This document shows positions 17,818-26,983 of a stretch of 64,000 nt of DNA, one piece after another (position 1 is the stretch's first letter; each line of letters begins with the position of its first letter). Below the pieces are notes generated by a model. The model was given only the letters and a program-made list of their open reading frames with translations, searched no databases and had not been told where the DNA came from. This DNA comes from Bradyrhizobium roseum. GTDB lineage: Bacteria > Pseudomonadota > Alphaproteobacteria > Rhizobiales > Xanthobacteraceae. The translations under genes and the position numbers were made by a program. Location: the NCBI RefSeq assembly GCF_030413175.1, contig NZ_CP129212.1:6424450-6488449 (forward strand). The letters run 5' to 3'.

Positions 17818-19326
17818 ATGGAAACGCTCCTCAATGTCGCCCATGGTTTTGGCGTCGCACTACAGCCGGTCAACCTGATCTACTGCTTCATCGGTGTCTT
17901 CATCGGCACGCTGGTCGGCGTGCTGCCCGGCATCGGTCCCATTTCGGCGATGTCGCTGCTGCTGCCGATCACGCTGTCGGGCACGCCGGAATCCGGCATC
18001 ATCATGATGGCCGGCATCTACTACGGCTCGATGTATGGCGGCTCGACCACCTCGATCCTGGTCAACATTCCCGGCGAAGCCGCCTCCGTGGTCACCTGCA
18101 TCGACGGTCACCAGATGGCCAAGCAGGGCCGCGCCGGGCCGGCGCTCGGTATCTCCGCCTTTGGCTCCTTCATCGCCGGCACCTTTGCGCTGGTCGCGCT
18201 GATGCTGGTGGCGCCCAAGCTCGCCAGCGTTGCGATTGCGTTCGGACCGGCGGAATATTTCAGCCTGATGGTGCTCGGCCTCGTCGTGCTGACCTTCCTG
18301 ACGCAGGGCTCGATGGCCAAGGCGCTGCTGATGGCCTGCATCGGCGTCGTGCTCGGCGTGGTCGGGCTCGACAGCATCACCGCGCAGCCGCGCCTGACCT
18401 TCGGCCGGGTCGAGCTGATCGACGGCATCGGCCTCGTGCCCGTGGTGATGGGCCTGTTCGGCGTCGCCGAGGTGCTGCTCAACACCGAGCAGGCGATCAA
18501 GCGCGACGTCATCAATGCGAAGATCACCAACCTCTTGCCGAGCAAGGAGGACTGGAAAGCCAGCGCCGGGCCGATGGCGCGCGGCACGATCATGGGATTC
18601 TTCCTCGGCATCCTGCCCGGCGGCGGCGCGGTGATCTCGTCGTTCGCGTCCTACGCGCTGGAGAAGCGGCTGTCCAAGACGCCGGAGCGCTTCGGCAAGG
18701 GCGCGATCGAGGGCGTGGCGGGGCCTGAGGCCGCCAACAATGCGGCGGCGGGCGGCGCGTTCATTCCGCTGATGACACTCGGCATTCCGCCGAACGTGGT
18801 GATGGCGCTGCTGCTCGGCGCCTTTGTGATTCACGGCGTGCAGCCCGGCCCGCTGATGATCACGCAGAACCCCGGCCTGTTCTGGGGCATCGTCGCCAGC
18901 ATGTATATCGGCAATGTGATGCTGCTGGTGCTGAACCTGCCGATGATCGGGATGTGGGTGCAGCTGCTTAAGCTGCCCTACAACATCCTGTTCCCGTTGA
19001 TCATCCTGTTCACCATCATCGGCGTCTATTGCTCCAGCAACAACGTGTTCGACGTCTATGTGATGATCGCGTTCGGCATTATCGGCTATTTCATGCGCAA
19101 ACTCGGCTACGAGCCGGCGCCGCTGGTGCTGGCCTTCGTGCTCGGCCCGATGCTGGAGAACAATTTGCGCAAATCGCTGATCCTGTCGCAGGGGGATCTG
19201 ATGACGTTTGTGGAGCGGCCGATCTCGGCGGTGTGTCTGGCGTTTGCGGTCGTGCTCTTGATCGGCCCGCTGCTGCCGGCGCTGCGCAAGAAGCGCGAGA
19301 TGGTAGCGCTGGATGAGGGGGTGTGA
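17818..19326 (+). CDS. tctA: TctA large membrane subunit of TTT transporter
   Basis: A 502-residue, roughly 11-12 helix permease that moves carboxylates using the ion gradient. It carries the conserved [19 protein letters not shown] near residues 37-55, [14 protein letters not shown] near 64-77, and [22 protein letters not shown] in the second half (near 266-287), the two internal repeats of Tct[24 protein letters not shown] is also diagnostic. It completes the tctCBA operon. The stop is followed at once by a GC-rich palindrome. Confidence 0.94.
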   Translation: METLLNVAHGFGVALQPVNLIYCFIGVFIGTLVGVLPGIGPISAMSLLLPITLSGTPESGIIMMAGIYYGSMYGGSTTSILVNIPGEAASVVTCIDGHQMAKQGRAGPALGISAFGSFIAGTFALVALMLVAPKLASVAIAFGPAEYFSLMVLGLVVLTFLTQGSMAKALLMACIGVVLGVVGLDSITAQPRLTFGRVELIDGIGLVPVVMGLFGVAEVLLNTEQAIKRDVINAKITNLLPSKEDWKASAGPMARGTIMGFFLGILPGGGAVISSFASYALEKRLSKTPERFGKGAIEGVAGPEAANNAAAGGAFIPLMTLGIPPNVVMALLLGAFVIHGVQPGPLMITQNPGLFWGIVASMYIGNVMLLVLNLPMIGMWVQLLKLPYNILFPLIILFTIIGVYCSSNNVFDVYVMIAFGIIGYFMRKLGYEPAPLVLAFVLGPMLENNLRKSLILSQGDLMTFVERPISAVCLAFAVVLLIGPLLPALRKKREMVALDEGV

Positions 19327-19335
19327 GTTCTCTTC

Positions 19336-19471
19336 TCCCTCGCCCCGCTCTTGCGGGGAGAGGGTCGGGGTGAGGGGCTCCCTCCGCGAGGCGTGTGCAA
19401 TCGATAGACCTGTACCCCCTCACCCGGAGCGCTTCGCGCTCCGACCTCTCCCCGCAAGCGGGGCGAGGTTA
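19336..19471. repeat. Palindromic repeat after tctA
   Basis: CCTCGCCCCGCTCTTGCGGG with GAGAGGGTCGGGGTGAGGGG at the left pairs with CCCCTCACCCGGAGCGC and CCTCTCCCCGCAAGCGGGGC at the right. It lies between convergent genes (tctA and the M20 peptidase), where it could stop transcription from both sides. Confidence 0.72.
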
Positions 19472-19491
19472 AGCCAGCGGCAACCTTCAAC

Positions 19492-20874
19492 TCAGAACGC
19501 TCTCTTCTCGCCGAGGTCCCAGAACACGCCCGCCATGATGGCAAGCGCCTCCTCCGTCACCGGCAACAGGATATGCTCGTCCGGCGCATGCTGCGAACAG
19601 CCAGGATAGGAATGCGGCACCCAGATCGTGGGCAGCCCCAGCCCTTCGGCGAACACGTCGTTGGGCAGCGAACCACCAAAGTTCGGCAGGATCGCCGGCG
19701 CCTTGCCGGTGGTGTTGCGGATCGAGTCCGCCGTCCAGTTCACCCAGGGGCTATCGACATCGGTGCGCGACGCGCCAAAGCGCTGCGCGCCGCTGACTTC
19801 CACCATCGGAAAGCCGTTGCTGTGCAGATAGGCGCGCACGGCATCGATCACTTCTTCATATCGGGTGCCGACGACGAAGCGAAGCTGCAGCACGGCATTG
19901 GCGCGGCCGGGAATGGCGTTGGCGGGCTTTTCGATATTGCCCGACGACATCGCCAGCACTTCCAGCGTATTCCATGCGAACAGCCGCTCGGCCGGCGTCA
20001 GCCCCTCCTCGCCCCAGTCTTCCGCCAGCTGCGGCTCGTCGGCGGTCGGCTCGATCCTCACGTCCGCGAGCGCGGCACGGACCGCGTTCGAGATCCGCGG
20101 CGGCTTCAGCGCGTCGAGCTTCATCCGCCCCTTGCCGTCGACCAGGCTCGCGATGGCGTTGCACAGGATCGTCGCAGGATTGGCGAGCACGCCGCCCCAA
20201 TTGCCGGAATGGTTGCCGCCCTCGCGCAGATTGACATCGAGATGGATGCGGTTGCCGCCGCGGCAGCCGAGGAAGATGGTCGGGCGGGCGGCCGAGAGCC
20301 GCGGCCCGTCGGAGGCGATGAACAGGTCCGCCTTCAGTTCCTCGCGATGGGCCTCGCACACCTGGCGCAGATCGGGCGAGCCGATTTCCTCGCCGGTCTC
20401 GATGATGAATTTCACGTTGAAGCCGAGCTTGCCGCCGCGGGTCTCGCGCACGGCGCGCAGCGCTGCGAGGTTGATGCTGTGCTGGCCCTTGTTGTCGGCG
20501 GTGCCGCGGCCATACGCGCGCTCGCCCTTGGTCGTGATGGTCCAGGGATCGAGATTGTCGCGCCACTCGCCCTCCATGCCGTCGACGACGTCGCCATGGC
20601 CGTAGGTCAGCAGCGTCGGCAGCGAGGCATCCTCGCGATAGTCGGCGAACAGATACGGCCCGGCGCCAGTCGGCGATTCAATCAGGCGGGTGGTGAAATC
20701 GAGCGCGGCGAAGGCAGGTTGCAAATCCTCGACGAGATAGGCGCGCAACGCCGCGCCGCTGTCCGGGTTCTGGCTCGCGGTGCGGTAGCCGACCCTGCGG
20801 CCGAGTTCGGCGAGAAACGCGCCGGAATTGAAGTGTTCGCGCACCCGCGCAATCGCGTCGGCTCGATCAGCCAT
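19492..20874 (-). CDS. M20 family metallopeptidase / dipeptidase
   Basis: A 460-residue cytosolic hydrolase of the M20 family (ArgE/DapE/carboxypeptidase G2 group) using two metal ions, usually zinc. Metal ligands and catalytic residues are visible: H93 in TYGHGDVVDG, D127 in RGTADNKGQ, the catalytic E162-E163 pair in IETGEEIGS, an Asp in IASDGPR, and a late His in CSQHAPDEH. The inserted dimerisation domain lies between. The substrate may be an N-acyl or peptide-like compound taken up nearby. AAGGAAG precedes the ATG. Confidence 0.88.
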   Translation of the reverse strand: MADRADAIARVREHFNSGAFLAELGRRVGYRTASQNPDSGAALRAYLVEDLQPAFAALDFTTRLIESPTGAGPYLFADYREDASLPTLLTYGHGDVVDGMEGEWRDNLDPWTITTKGERAYGRGTADNKGQHSINLAALRAVRETRGGKLGFNVKFIIETGEEIGSPDLRQVCEAHREELKADLFIASDGPRLSAARPTIFLGCRGGNRIHLDVNLREGGNHSGNWGGVLANPATILCNAIASLVDGKGRMKLDALKPPRISNAVRAALADVRIEPTADEPQLAEDWGEEGLTPAERLFAWNTLEVLAMSSGNIEKPANAIPGRANAVLQLRFVVGTRYEEVIDAVRAYLHSNGFPMVEVSGAQRFGASRTDVDSPWVNWTADSIRNTTGKAPAILPNFGGSLPNDVFAEGLGLPTIWVPHSYPGCSQHAPDEHILLPVTEEALAIMAGVFWDLGEKRAF

Positions 20875-21058
20875 ATTTTTCTTCCTTGTTTGTCACTAGG
20901 TGGCGCGCAACCTATCGGGATACGCCGCCCGCTGGAAGTGGCATTGCCCGCGCAATAAAGCTTGCTAAAAGCAGCGTGGGTGCAACAAATTCAGGCAACT
21001 GCCCGGCGTTCAACCGGGCGATGGTGCGAGGCTCCCGCGCACATCCGAGGTTCGTTTC

Positions 21059-22447
21059 ATGACCAAAGAAATCCGGCTCAACGCCTTCGCCATGAACTGC
21101 GTGGCGCATCAATCGCCGGGGCTGTGGACCCATCCGCGCGACCGCACGCTGGGCTACAACCGCCTGCCCTACTGGCTCGATCTCGCGAAGACGTTGGAGC
21201 GCGGCCGGTTCGACGGGCTGTTTCTGGCGGACGTGCTCGGCGTCTATGACGTGTACGGCGACAGCCCGGACGCAGCACTGCGCAATGCCGCACAGACGCC
21301 GGCGAACGAGCCGTTGATGCTGATCCCGGCGATGGCGGCGGTAACGAAAAATCTCGGCTTCGGTGTCACCAGCAATCTCTCGTTCGAGCCGCCCTACCCG
21401 TTCGCACGACGGATGTCGACGCTCGATCACCTCACCGAGGGCCGCGTCGGCTGGAACGTGGTGACGGGCTATCTCGACAGCGCCGCGCGCGGCGCCGGCA
21501 AGGACAAGCAGACCGCGCATGACGACCGCTACGAGATCGCCGACGAATATATGGAGTTGGTCTACAAGCTCTGGGAAGGCAGCTGGGAGGACGGCGCCGT
21601 GCTGCGCGACCGCGCCCGCGGCATTTTTGCCGATCCGTCGAAAGTGCATCGCATTGAACACGAGGGAAACAACTATCGGCTCAACGCCATCCATCTTAGC
21701 GAGCCGTCGCCGCAGCGGACGCCGGTGTTGTACCAGGCCGGCACCTCGCCGCGCGGACGGCAGTTCGCGGCTCAGCATGCCGAATGCGTGTTCATGTCGG
21801 GCCCGTCGGCCAAGATCATCGGCCCGCGCGTGGCGGCGATCCGCGCGGCTGCAAAGGAGATCGGGCGCAACCCGGCCGAGATCCTGATGTTCTCGATGAT
21901 GACGATCATCCTCGGCTCCACCGAGGCCGAGGCGAAAGCGAAATACGCCGACTATCGCCGTCACATCGCACCCGAGGGCGCCTTGGCGCTGATGTCGGGC
22001 TGGATGGGCATCGACTTCTCGGGGTACGACCTCGACCAGCAGGTGCGCCATGTGCAGAACGATGCGGGACGCACCGCGCTCGACAACGTCACCCGCGCCG
22101 ATCCGGACCGGGTATGGACCGTGCGCGAGGTGGTCGAACATGTCGGCATCGGCGGCGCCGGCCCGGTCGTGGTCGGCACCCCCGAAAAGGTCGCCGACGA
22201 TATCGAGGCGTGGTTCGAGCAGACCGATGTCGACGGGCTCAACGTGGCGTTCGCCACCTCGCCCGGCGATTTCGAGGATATCGCCGATATGCTGGTGCCG
22301 GAGTTGACGAAGCGCGGGCGCTACAAGAGCGAATACGCCAAGGGGACGTTGCGGGAGAAGCTGTTCGGTGCCGGGCGGGCGCGGGTGGCGGAAGGGCATC
22401 CGGCGGCGAGTTATCGCGCAAAGGCAAGGGCGGCGGCGGCGGAATGA
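21059..22447 (+). CDS. LLM class flavin-dependent monooxygenase (NtaA/SnaA/DszA type)
   Basis: A 462-residue relative of the enzyme encoded at 6391-7758, in the same nitrilotriacetate-monooxygenase branch. It shows RFDGLFLADVLGVYDVYG near residue 48, SNLSFEPPYPFARRMSTLDHL, GRVGWNVVTGYLDSAARG, and YQAGTSPRGRQFAAQHAECVF. It is monocistronic and divergent from the M20 peptidase gene across a 184-base gap, and may act on the same substrate. A 6-bp hairpin (GCCCGG/CCGGGC, 21001-21019) lies in its leader. Confidence 0.9.
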   Translation: MTKEIRLNAFAMNCVAHQSPGLWTHPRDRTLGYNRLPYWLDLAKTLERGRFDGLFLADVLGVYDVYGDSPDAALRNAAQTPANEPLMLIPAMAAVTKNLGFGVTSNLSFEPPYPFARRMSTLDHLTEGRVGWNVVTGYLDSAARGAGKDKQTAHDDRYEIADEYMELVYKLWEGSWEDGAVLRDRARGIFADPSKVHRIEHEGNNYRLNAIHLSEPSPQRTPVLYQAGTSPRGRQFAAQHAECVFMSGPSAKIIGPRVAAIRAAAKEIGRNPAEILMFSMMTIILGSTEAEAKAKYADYRRHIAPEGALALMSGWMGIDFSGYDLDQQVRHVQNDAGRTALDNVTRADPDRVWTVREVVEHVGIGGAGPVVVGTPEKVADDIEAWFEQTDVDGLNVAFATSPGDFEDIADMLVPELTKRGRYKSEYAKGTLREKLFGAGRARVAEGHPAASYRAKARAAAAE

Positions 22448-22535
22448 GGCTTGTAGCCCGGATGAGCAGAGCGACATCCGGGAAATCCTCTAACAGCGGC
22501 CCCGGATGTCGCTGCGCTCATCCGGGCTACAAGTA
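22448..22535. repeat. REP-like palindrome
   Basis: CTTGTAGCCCGGATGAGC with AGAGCGACATCCGGG at the left pairs with CCCGGATGTCGCTGCGCTCA and TCCGGGCTACAAG at the right, almost perfectly. It sits between the convergent LLM and ThDP-enzyme genes. It resembles a widely dispersed Bradyrhizobium element and may act as a bidirectional terminator. Confidence 0.78.
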
Positions 22536-22542
22536 AACGTAA

Positions 22543-24207
22543 TCAATTCACCGAATTGCTCACGACCACCTCGATCAGTTTCGCACCGGGCCGGCTGATC
22601 GCGGACGACAATACCGACTTCAACTCGCCGGGATCGGTCACCTTCGTCGCTTCCAGCCCCAGCGATTTCGCCAAGCCCGTGAAATCCACCGGCGGATCGA
22701 TGAAATCCATGCCGACGTAATTGTCATCGCCATGGAAGGCGAGCAGGCGCTGCTTGATGATGCGGTAGCCGCCATTGTTGACGATCACGAATGTCAGCGG
22801 CAGCTTGTGGTTGGCCGCCGTCCACAACGCCTGGATCGAATACATCGAGCTGCCGTCGCCGGAATAACACACGACCGGCCGGGTCGGGTTGGCAAGACTG
22901 ACGCCGACGGAGGCCGGCAGGCCCCAGCCGATGCCGCCGGAAGCCAGCGCATGATAGCCGTAGCGGTCGCGGTGCGGGCGCAGCGCGATCATTTGCCGCG
23001 ACGAGGTCAAGCCTTCGTCGACCAGGATGGCGTTGTCGGGCATCGCCTCGACCACCTGCAGTGCCAGCCAGTCGGGATCGATCGGCGTGGTTTTGGCGTG
23101 TTTCGAGATCTGCTCGACCAGCGGCTTGCGCCGCGCCGCCCAATTCGTCGACGCCAGCGCGGCGAGACCCTCTTTCGCACGCGACTCCAGCGCGCGACCG
23201 CCTGCGGACTTCAGCGCGGGCACCAGCGCACGCAATGTCTCCCGCACATCGGCCTTCACCGCGACGTCGGCGCCGTAGTTCTTGGCGATCTCCCAGTCGA
23301 CCAGGCCGACCTGGACGATCGACAGCCCGTCCGGCAACGGATCGATTTCGCTGTACACCGACATCCGCAACGGATCGCCGCCGAGCGCAATGATGAGGTC
23401 GTAGGGCGCCAGCGTGTCGCGCGCGATCTTCTGGATCCGCGCCAGCGGACCGACGAAGCACGGGCTTTCGGACAGGAATTGCGCGCCATAGGGCGTCGAG
23501 GACTGATACGCCGGGCAGCCCAGCGTTTCCGCCAGTTCGGCGGCTTCCTTCAGCGCGTCGCTCTTGACGATCTCGTCGCCGACGATGATGACCGGCCGCT
23601 CCGCCTTCAGGATGCGCGCGGTCAGCGCCTGCAGCGAGTCCTCCGACGGCCTGACGCGGGTGTCGATGCGGGTCGCGCGGCCGAGCTCGATACCGGCTTC
23701 GGCGTTGAGGATGTCGCCGGGCAGCGAGATGAACACCGGCCCGGTCGGCGGCGTGGTCGCGATCTTGGCGGCGCGGCGCACGATGCGCGGCAGATCCTCC
23801 AGCCGCGTCACTTCGACCGCCCATTTCACCAGCGGCTCGGCCATCCGCACCAGCGGGCCATAGAGCACCGGCTCGGTCAGGCCATGGCCCTGCTCCTGCT
23901 GGCCGGCGGTCAGGATCATCGGCGTGCCGGTGAAGCTGGCGTTGTAGAGCGAGCCCATCGCGTTGCCGAGGCCGGGCGCGACGTGGACGTTGCAGGCGAC
24001 AAGCTTGCCGGAGGCGCGGCTGAACCCGTCGGCCATCGCGACCACGAGGCTTTCCTGCATCGCCATCACATAGGTGAGATCAGGATGCTCCTTCAGCGCG
24101 TGCATAATCGGCAGCTCGGTGGTCCCGGGATTGCCGAACAGATGCGTGACGCCCTCGTCTTTCAGCAATGCCAGGAATGCGGAGCGGCCGGTGATCTTGT
24201 TCTTCAT
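22543..24207 (-). CDS. ThDP-dependent enzyme, benzoylformate-decarboxylase-like
   Basis: A 554-residue thiamin-diphosphate enzyme with the three-domain pyruvate-oxidase fold. The N-terminal half has HLFGNPGTTELP, the cofactor-activating Glu in AMQESLVVAMADG, and a histidine in NVHVAPGLGNAMGSLYNA that aligns with the active-site His of benzoylformate decarboxylase (MdlC). The C-terminal ThDP/Mg motif is YSGDGSSMYSIQAL with VNNGGYRI. Decarboxylation of an aromatic 2-oxo acid is likely, though acetolactate-synthase or oxalyl-CoA-decarboxylase type activity cannot be ruled out. Two ATGs are adjacent; the second is preferred because AGGAGG touches the first. Confidence 0.87.
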   Translation of the reverse strand: MKNKITGRSAFLALLKDEGVTHLFGNPGTTELPIMHALKEHPDLTYVMAMQESLVVAMADGFSRASGKLVACNVHVAPGLGNAMGSLYNASFTGTPMILTAGQQEQGHGLTEPVLYGPLVRMAEPLVKWAVEVTRLEDLPRIVRRAAKIATTPPTGPVFISLPGDILNAEAGIELGRATRIDTRVRPSEDSLQALTARILKAERPVIIVGDEIVKSDALKEAAELAETLGCPAYQSSTPYGAQFLSESPCFVGPLARIQKIARDTLAPYDLIIALGGDPLRMSVYSEIDPLPDGLSIVQVGLVDWEIAKNYGADVAVKADVRETLRALVPALKSAGGRALESRAKEGLAALASTNWAARRKPLVEQISKHAKTTPIDPDWLALQVVEAMPDNAILVDEGLTSSRQMIALRPHRDRYGYHALASGGIGWGLPASVGVSLANPTRPVVCYSGDGSSMYSIQALWTAANHKLPLTFVIVNNGGYRIIKQRLLAFHGDDNYVGMDFIDPPVDFTGLAKSLGLEATKVTDPGELKSVLSSAISRPGAKLIEVVVSNSVN

Positions 24208-24368
24208 CATTCCTCCTGCCCGCCGGTTCGTTGGCCGCGGGATGGGGCAGATGACCAAACTTGGCGCGTGGTGGCAATGGAGTGCGGGTTATGGCTGCTC
24301 TGCAGCTGCGCTTTTCCGTATTCCGGACGTGCCGCACGGCGATCGGGGCACGAGACTAGCGAACGCAG

Positions 24369-24881
24369 TTAAGCCATCCCCTCACGGTCCGCCCGCTTCT
24401 TCTTTTTCGAGCGCTGCCACACCACGCCGGGAAAACCCTTCAGCGGCACCAGCGGTTCGCCGGTCCAGGCCCATTCCTGCAGTTCCTCGATCGCGATGTG
24501 GTACAGCGGTTGCCGCCCGGTGCGGCCTGAAAACAGCGCTCGGGGGATGTTGACCATGTGCGGCGAACGCGGACGTTCGTAGGCGATCGGCGTGCCGCAG
24601 TTCGAACAGAAGCTTCGTGCGGTTTTGGTCGCCGCGTCCTCATAGCGCGCAAGGCTGGTCTTTCCTTTGGTGATACGAAAACGTTTGCGCCAGCTTCCGA
24701 CATAGGTGGCATAAGCCGCGCCGTGCGCGCGGCGGCTTGAGGCGGAGTGATCGTGCCAGGCCCAGCGGGCCGGCACGTCGATCTCGAACGCGACCTTGCC
24801 GCACAGGCATTGGCCGGCCGCGGGTTTGCCCAGCGAGACGGCTTTTGTCTTCTTTTTCTCGAATTCCACTTCGGGGAACAT
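24369..24881 (-). CDS. GFA-domain protein with degenerate zinc site
   Basis: A 170-residue protein of the glutathione-dependent formaldehyde-activating (GFA/CENP-V) fold. The structural zinc cysteines are present: C25-x-C27 in GQCLCGKVAFEI and C92-x-x-C95 in FCSNCGTPIAYE. The usual second motif, C-H-C-x-x-C-R-R, reads DHSASSRR at residues 44-51, so all three of its cysteines are lost. Formaldehyde-glutathione chemistry is therefore unlikely; a binding or structural role is inferred. The C-terminus is strongly basic (RSKKKKRADR). An upstream in-frame start exists, but the protein homology begins near this ATG. Confidence 0.82.
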   Translation of the reverse strand: MFPEVEFEKKKTKAVSLGKPAAGQCLCGKVAFEIDVPARWAWHDHSASSRRAHGAAYATYVGSWRKRFRITKGKTSLARYEDAATKTARSFCSNCGTPIAYERPRSPHMVNIPRALFSGRTGRQPLYHIAIEELQEWAWTGEPLVPLKGFPGVVWQRSKKKKRADREGMA

Positions 24882-24927
24882 ATCTGCCGCCCTAACGTCG
24901 TTGCGCCGAACGTAGCAAAGCAATCGC

Positions 24928-25034
24928 CGTCATTCCGGGATGGTCCAAAGGACCAGACCCGGAATCCATTCACCGCATAACGCGCCGAGCGATGGATTCC
25001 GGGTTCGATGCTTCGCATCGCCCCGGAATGACGG
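24928..25034. repeat. Palindromic repeat, CATTCCGGG family (copy 1)
   Basis: The outer arms are CGTCATTCCGGG at the left and CCCCGGAATGACGG at the right; the inner arms are ACCCGGAATCCAT and ATGGATTCCGGGT. A second copy with the same four blocks lies at 54149-54262, with a different centre. This is a dispersed intergenic repeat between same-strand genes. Confidence 0.8.
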
Positions 25035-25040
25035 ACAAAA

Positions 25041-26165
25041 TTACGCCTGCTCCAGCTCGTTGTACGCCGGATAATCCGTATATCCCGCCACGTCGCCGCC
25101 ATAGAATGTCGCGCGGTTGTAGGGCGTGAGCGGAAAACCACGCTGCAGGCGACGCGGCAGGTCCGGATTTGAAATGAAGATGCGGCCGAACGCGATCGCA
25201 TCGGCATGGCCATCCCGGATTGCCGCGTCCGCGGTCTCGCCCGTGAAACCGCCGGCGGTGATCAACACGCCTTTCCAGATCGGGCGGAACAGGACCATGG
25301 CCGACGGCACGTTCTGGTGGTTGACCTCGGCACGCCCGGCGCCCGAGGAGCGCGGCTCGATGAAATGCAGATAGGCGAGACCGAGCGGATTGAGCTGCTC
25401 GACGACATAGGTGTAGAGCGGCATCGGGTCCGGTTCGCCGCTGCCATTGGCGACGCCATAGGGCGACAGCCGCACGCCGACGCGATCGGCGCCCCAGACC
25501 TCCACCACGGCTTTCGTCACCTCCATCAGGAAGCGCACCCGGTTCGGGATCGAGCCGCCATATTGATCGGTGCGCAGGTTGGTATGGGACTGCAGGAACT
25601 GCTCGATCAGGTAGCCGTTGGCACCGTGAATTTCGACGCCGTCGAAGCCGGCCTGGAGCGCATTCTTCGCCGCCTGCCGGTAGGCTTCAACGACGCTGGC
25701 CACTTCGGCGGTTTCCAGCGCCCGCGGCGTTTCGTATGAAACCGCCTTGCCGTCGGCCGTACCTGTTTTCAGATCGGCGATCGGGACCGCCGAGGGCGCC
25801 GCCGGCAACACCCCGCCCGGCTGGAACGAGGAATGCGAGACGCGGCCGACGTGCCAGAGTTGCAGAAAAATGATTCCGCCCTTGGCGTGAACGGCGTCGA
25901 CCACCTCGCGCCAGCCCGCGATCTGCTGCTCGGTATAGATGCCGGGGACGCCGGGGCTGCCGAAGGCGGTATCCATCACCGGCGAGGCCTCGGCGATCAG
26001 CAAGCCGCCCGGGGTGGTGCGCTGGGCGTAATATTCCGCGTTGAGCGGCCGCGGCGCCAGCGACGGCTTGGCCGCGCGCATCCGCGTCAACGGCGCCAGC
26101 GCCAGGCGATGCTCGAGCTGATACGGGCCGACCTTGAGCGGCGAAAACAGCGATGGATAATTCAT
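25041..26165 (-). CDS. Old Yellow Enzyme family alkene/ene-reductase (NemA-like)
   Basis: A 374-residue FMN-containing TIM-barrel enzyme that reduces activated C=C bonds or nitro compounds with NAD(P)H. It shows LFSPLKVGPYQLEHRLALAPLTRMRA at the N-terminus (read as LFSPLKVGPYQ and APLTRMRA), LQLWHVGRVSH, the substrate-binding pair in EIHGANGYLIEQFL (His and Asn), and the phosphate-binding ADAIAFGRIFISNPDLP. Length is normal. AGGAAGAG precedes the ATG. It is single on the minus strand, divergent from a ModE-like regulator. Confidence 0.93.
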   Translation of the reverse strand: MNYPSLFSPLKVGPYQLEHRLALAPLTRMRAAKPSLAPRPLNAEYYAQRTTPGGLLIAEASPVMDTAFGSPGVPGIYTEQQIAGWREVVDAVHAKGGIIFLQLWHVGRVSHSSFQPGGVLPAAPSAVPIADLKTGTADGKAVSYETPRALETAEVASVVEAYRQAAKNALQAGFDGVEIHGANGYLIEQFLQSHTNLRTDQYGGSIPNRVRFLMEVTKAVVEVWGADRVGVRLSPYGVANGSGEPDPMPLYTYVVEQLNPLGLAYLHFIEPRSSGAGRAEVNHQNVPSAMVLFRPIWKGVLITAGGFTGETADAAIRDGHADAIAFGRIFISNPDLPRRLQRGFPLTPYNRATFYGGDVAGYTDYPAYNELEQA

Positions 26166-26271
26166 GTCTCTTCCTAAACCCCGTGTTGATACGGATATGT
26201 AACTGCCTCAGCTTGTTCGTAAAAGGCCGCGGTGGCAATCTCGCCGCACGGTACAAGAAAGCAAGTCCTCC

Positions 26272-26655
26272 ATGCCGAAATCGAACGCCAGCTCACTTCC
26301 TTCCCTGAGCGTCCGGATCGATCTGGCGGACGACGGACGCATCGGACCGGGAAAGATTGAACTGCTGGAGAGCATCGAGGCCTGCGGCTCGATCTCGGCG
26401 GCCGGCCGGGCGATGGAGATGTCCTACAAGCGCGCCTGGGATCTGGTCGACGAGATCAACCGGATCTGCCGCCAGGCCGCGGTGGAGCCGCAGACCGGCG
26501 GCAAGAACGGCGGCGGCGCGGTCCTGACGCCGTTCGGCGCGTCGCTGATCGCGCGCTACCGCAAGATCGAACGCAACGCCGCCACCGCCGCGCGCAAGGA
26601 GCTCGAGGCGCTGCGCAAGGATATCGGGCGGCCGAAGAAAGCCGCGCGCCGATAA
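26272..26655 (+). CDS. ModE-type winged helix-turn-helix regulator (DNA-binding domain only)
   Basis: A 127-residue protein that matches the N-terminal DNA-binding domain of ModE: RIGPGKIELLESIEACGSIS, AAGRAMEMSYKRAWDLVDEIN (helix-turn-helix, residues about 41-61), then GGKNGGGAVLTPFGASLIARYR. The molybdate-binding Mop domains of full ModE are absent, as in many stand-alone relatives, so it may not sense molybdate itself. The C-terminus is basic (RPKKAARR). A Mo-box-like dyad lies 175 bases downstream, before the SDR gene. Divergent from the ene-reductase gene. Confidence 0.85.
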   Translation: MPKSNASSLPSLSVRIDLADDGRIGPGKIELLESIEACGSISAAGRAMEMSYKRAWDLVDEINRICRQAAVEPQTGGKNGGGAVLTPFGASLIARYRKIERNAATAARKELEALRKDIGRPKKAARR

Positions 26656-26983
26656 GCGCTCCCGCCCGGTCCCTCGCCAGGTAACAATTCACCCAGACCG
26701 GCCGGCGCGCAGCGCCCTGGCGACATGGTCCGCCTTGCCGACATGGCTGGTCCAGACGCCTGAGCGAGACCGAACGTCGTGACGGCCATGCCTGCTTCTC
26801 CCGCATGTTCGATCGAAAATGTCGCCGCCCGTTATATTCGTATATCCATAACGATAGTACGGAACCGCAAAGCGGGCGAACGGGCTGTAACCGAAGCGAA
26901 GACCTGCCAAGTCCATCCGGGCATGGTAGGCTGGAGCCGTCGGCCTGCGAAACCATGCCCCCTATCTGTCCGGAGAATGAACC
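26656..26983. other. Intergenic region with Mo-box-like dyad
   Basis: These 328 bases hold no open frame with protein character on either strand. The one clear signal is the dyad described separately at 26830-26855. The 3' part must include the promoter of the SDR gene; GGAGAA precedes its ATG. Confidence 0.5.
26830..26855. promoter_or_regulatory. Mo-box-like (ModE operator) dyad
   Basis: CGTTAT-N12-ATAACGAT matches the half-site order and spacing of the ModE operator as I recall it (CGCTATATA-N6-TATATAACGAT, also 12 bases between the hexamers). CGTTATAT at the left and ATAACGAT at the right are near perfect; the inner AT-rich flanks match partly. The region is AT-rich in otherwise GC-rich DNA. 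It lies about 130 bases before the SDR gene and 175 bases after the ModE-like regulator, so either could be its partner. Confidence 0.5.

Noticed and set aside
20912..22477. A 521-codon open frame antisense to the LLM monooxygenase gene at 21059
   Set aside because: Low-complexity, Arg/His/Asp-rich translation without motifs; the plus-strand frame is a complete LLM enzyme.
22732..24372. A 546-codon plus-strand frame opposite the ThDP enzyme gene
   Set aside because: Composition of a shadow frame (Arg, Gln, His, Asp); the minus strand has all ThDP motifs.
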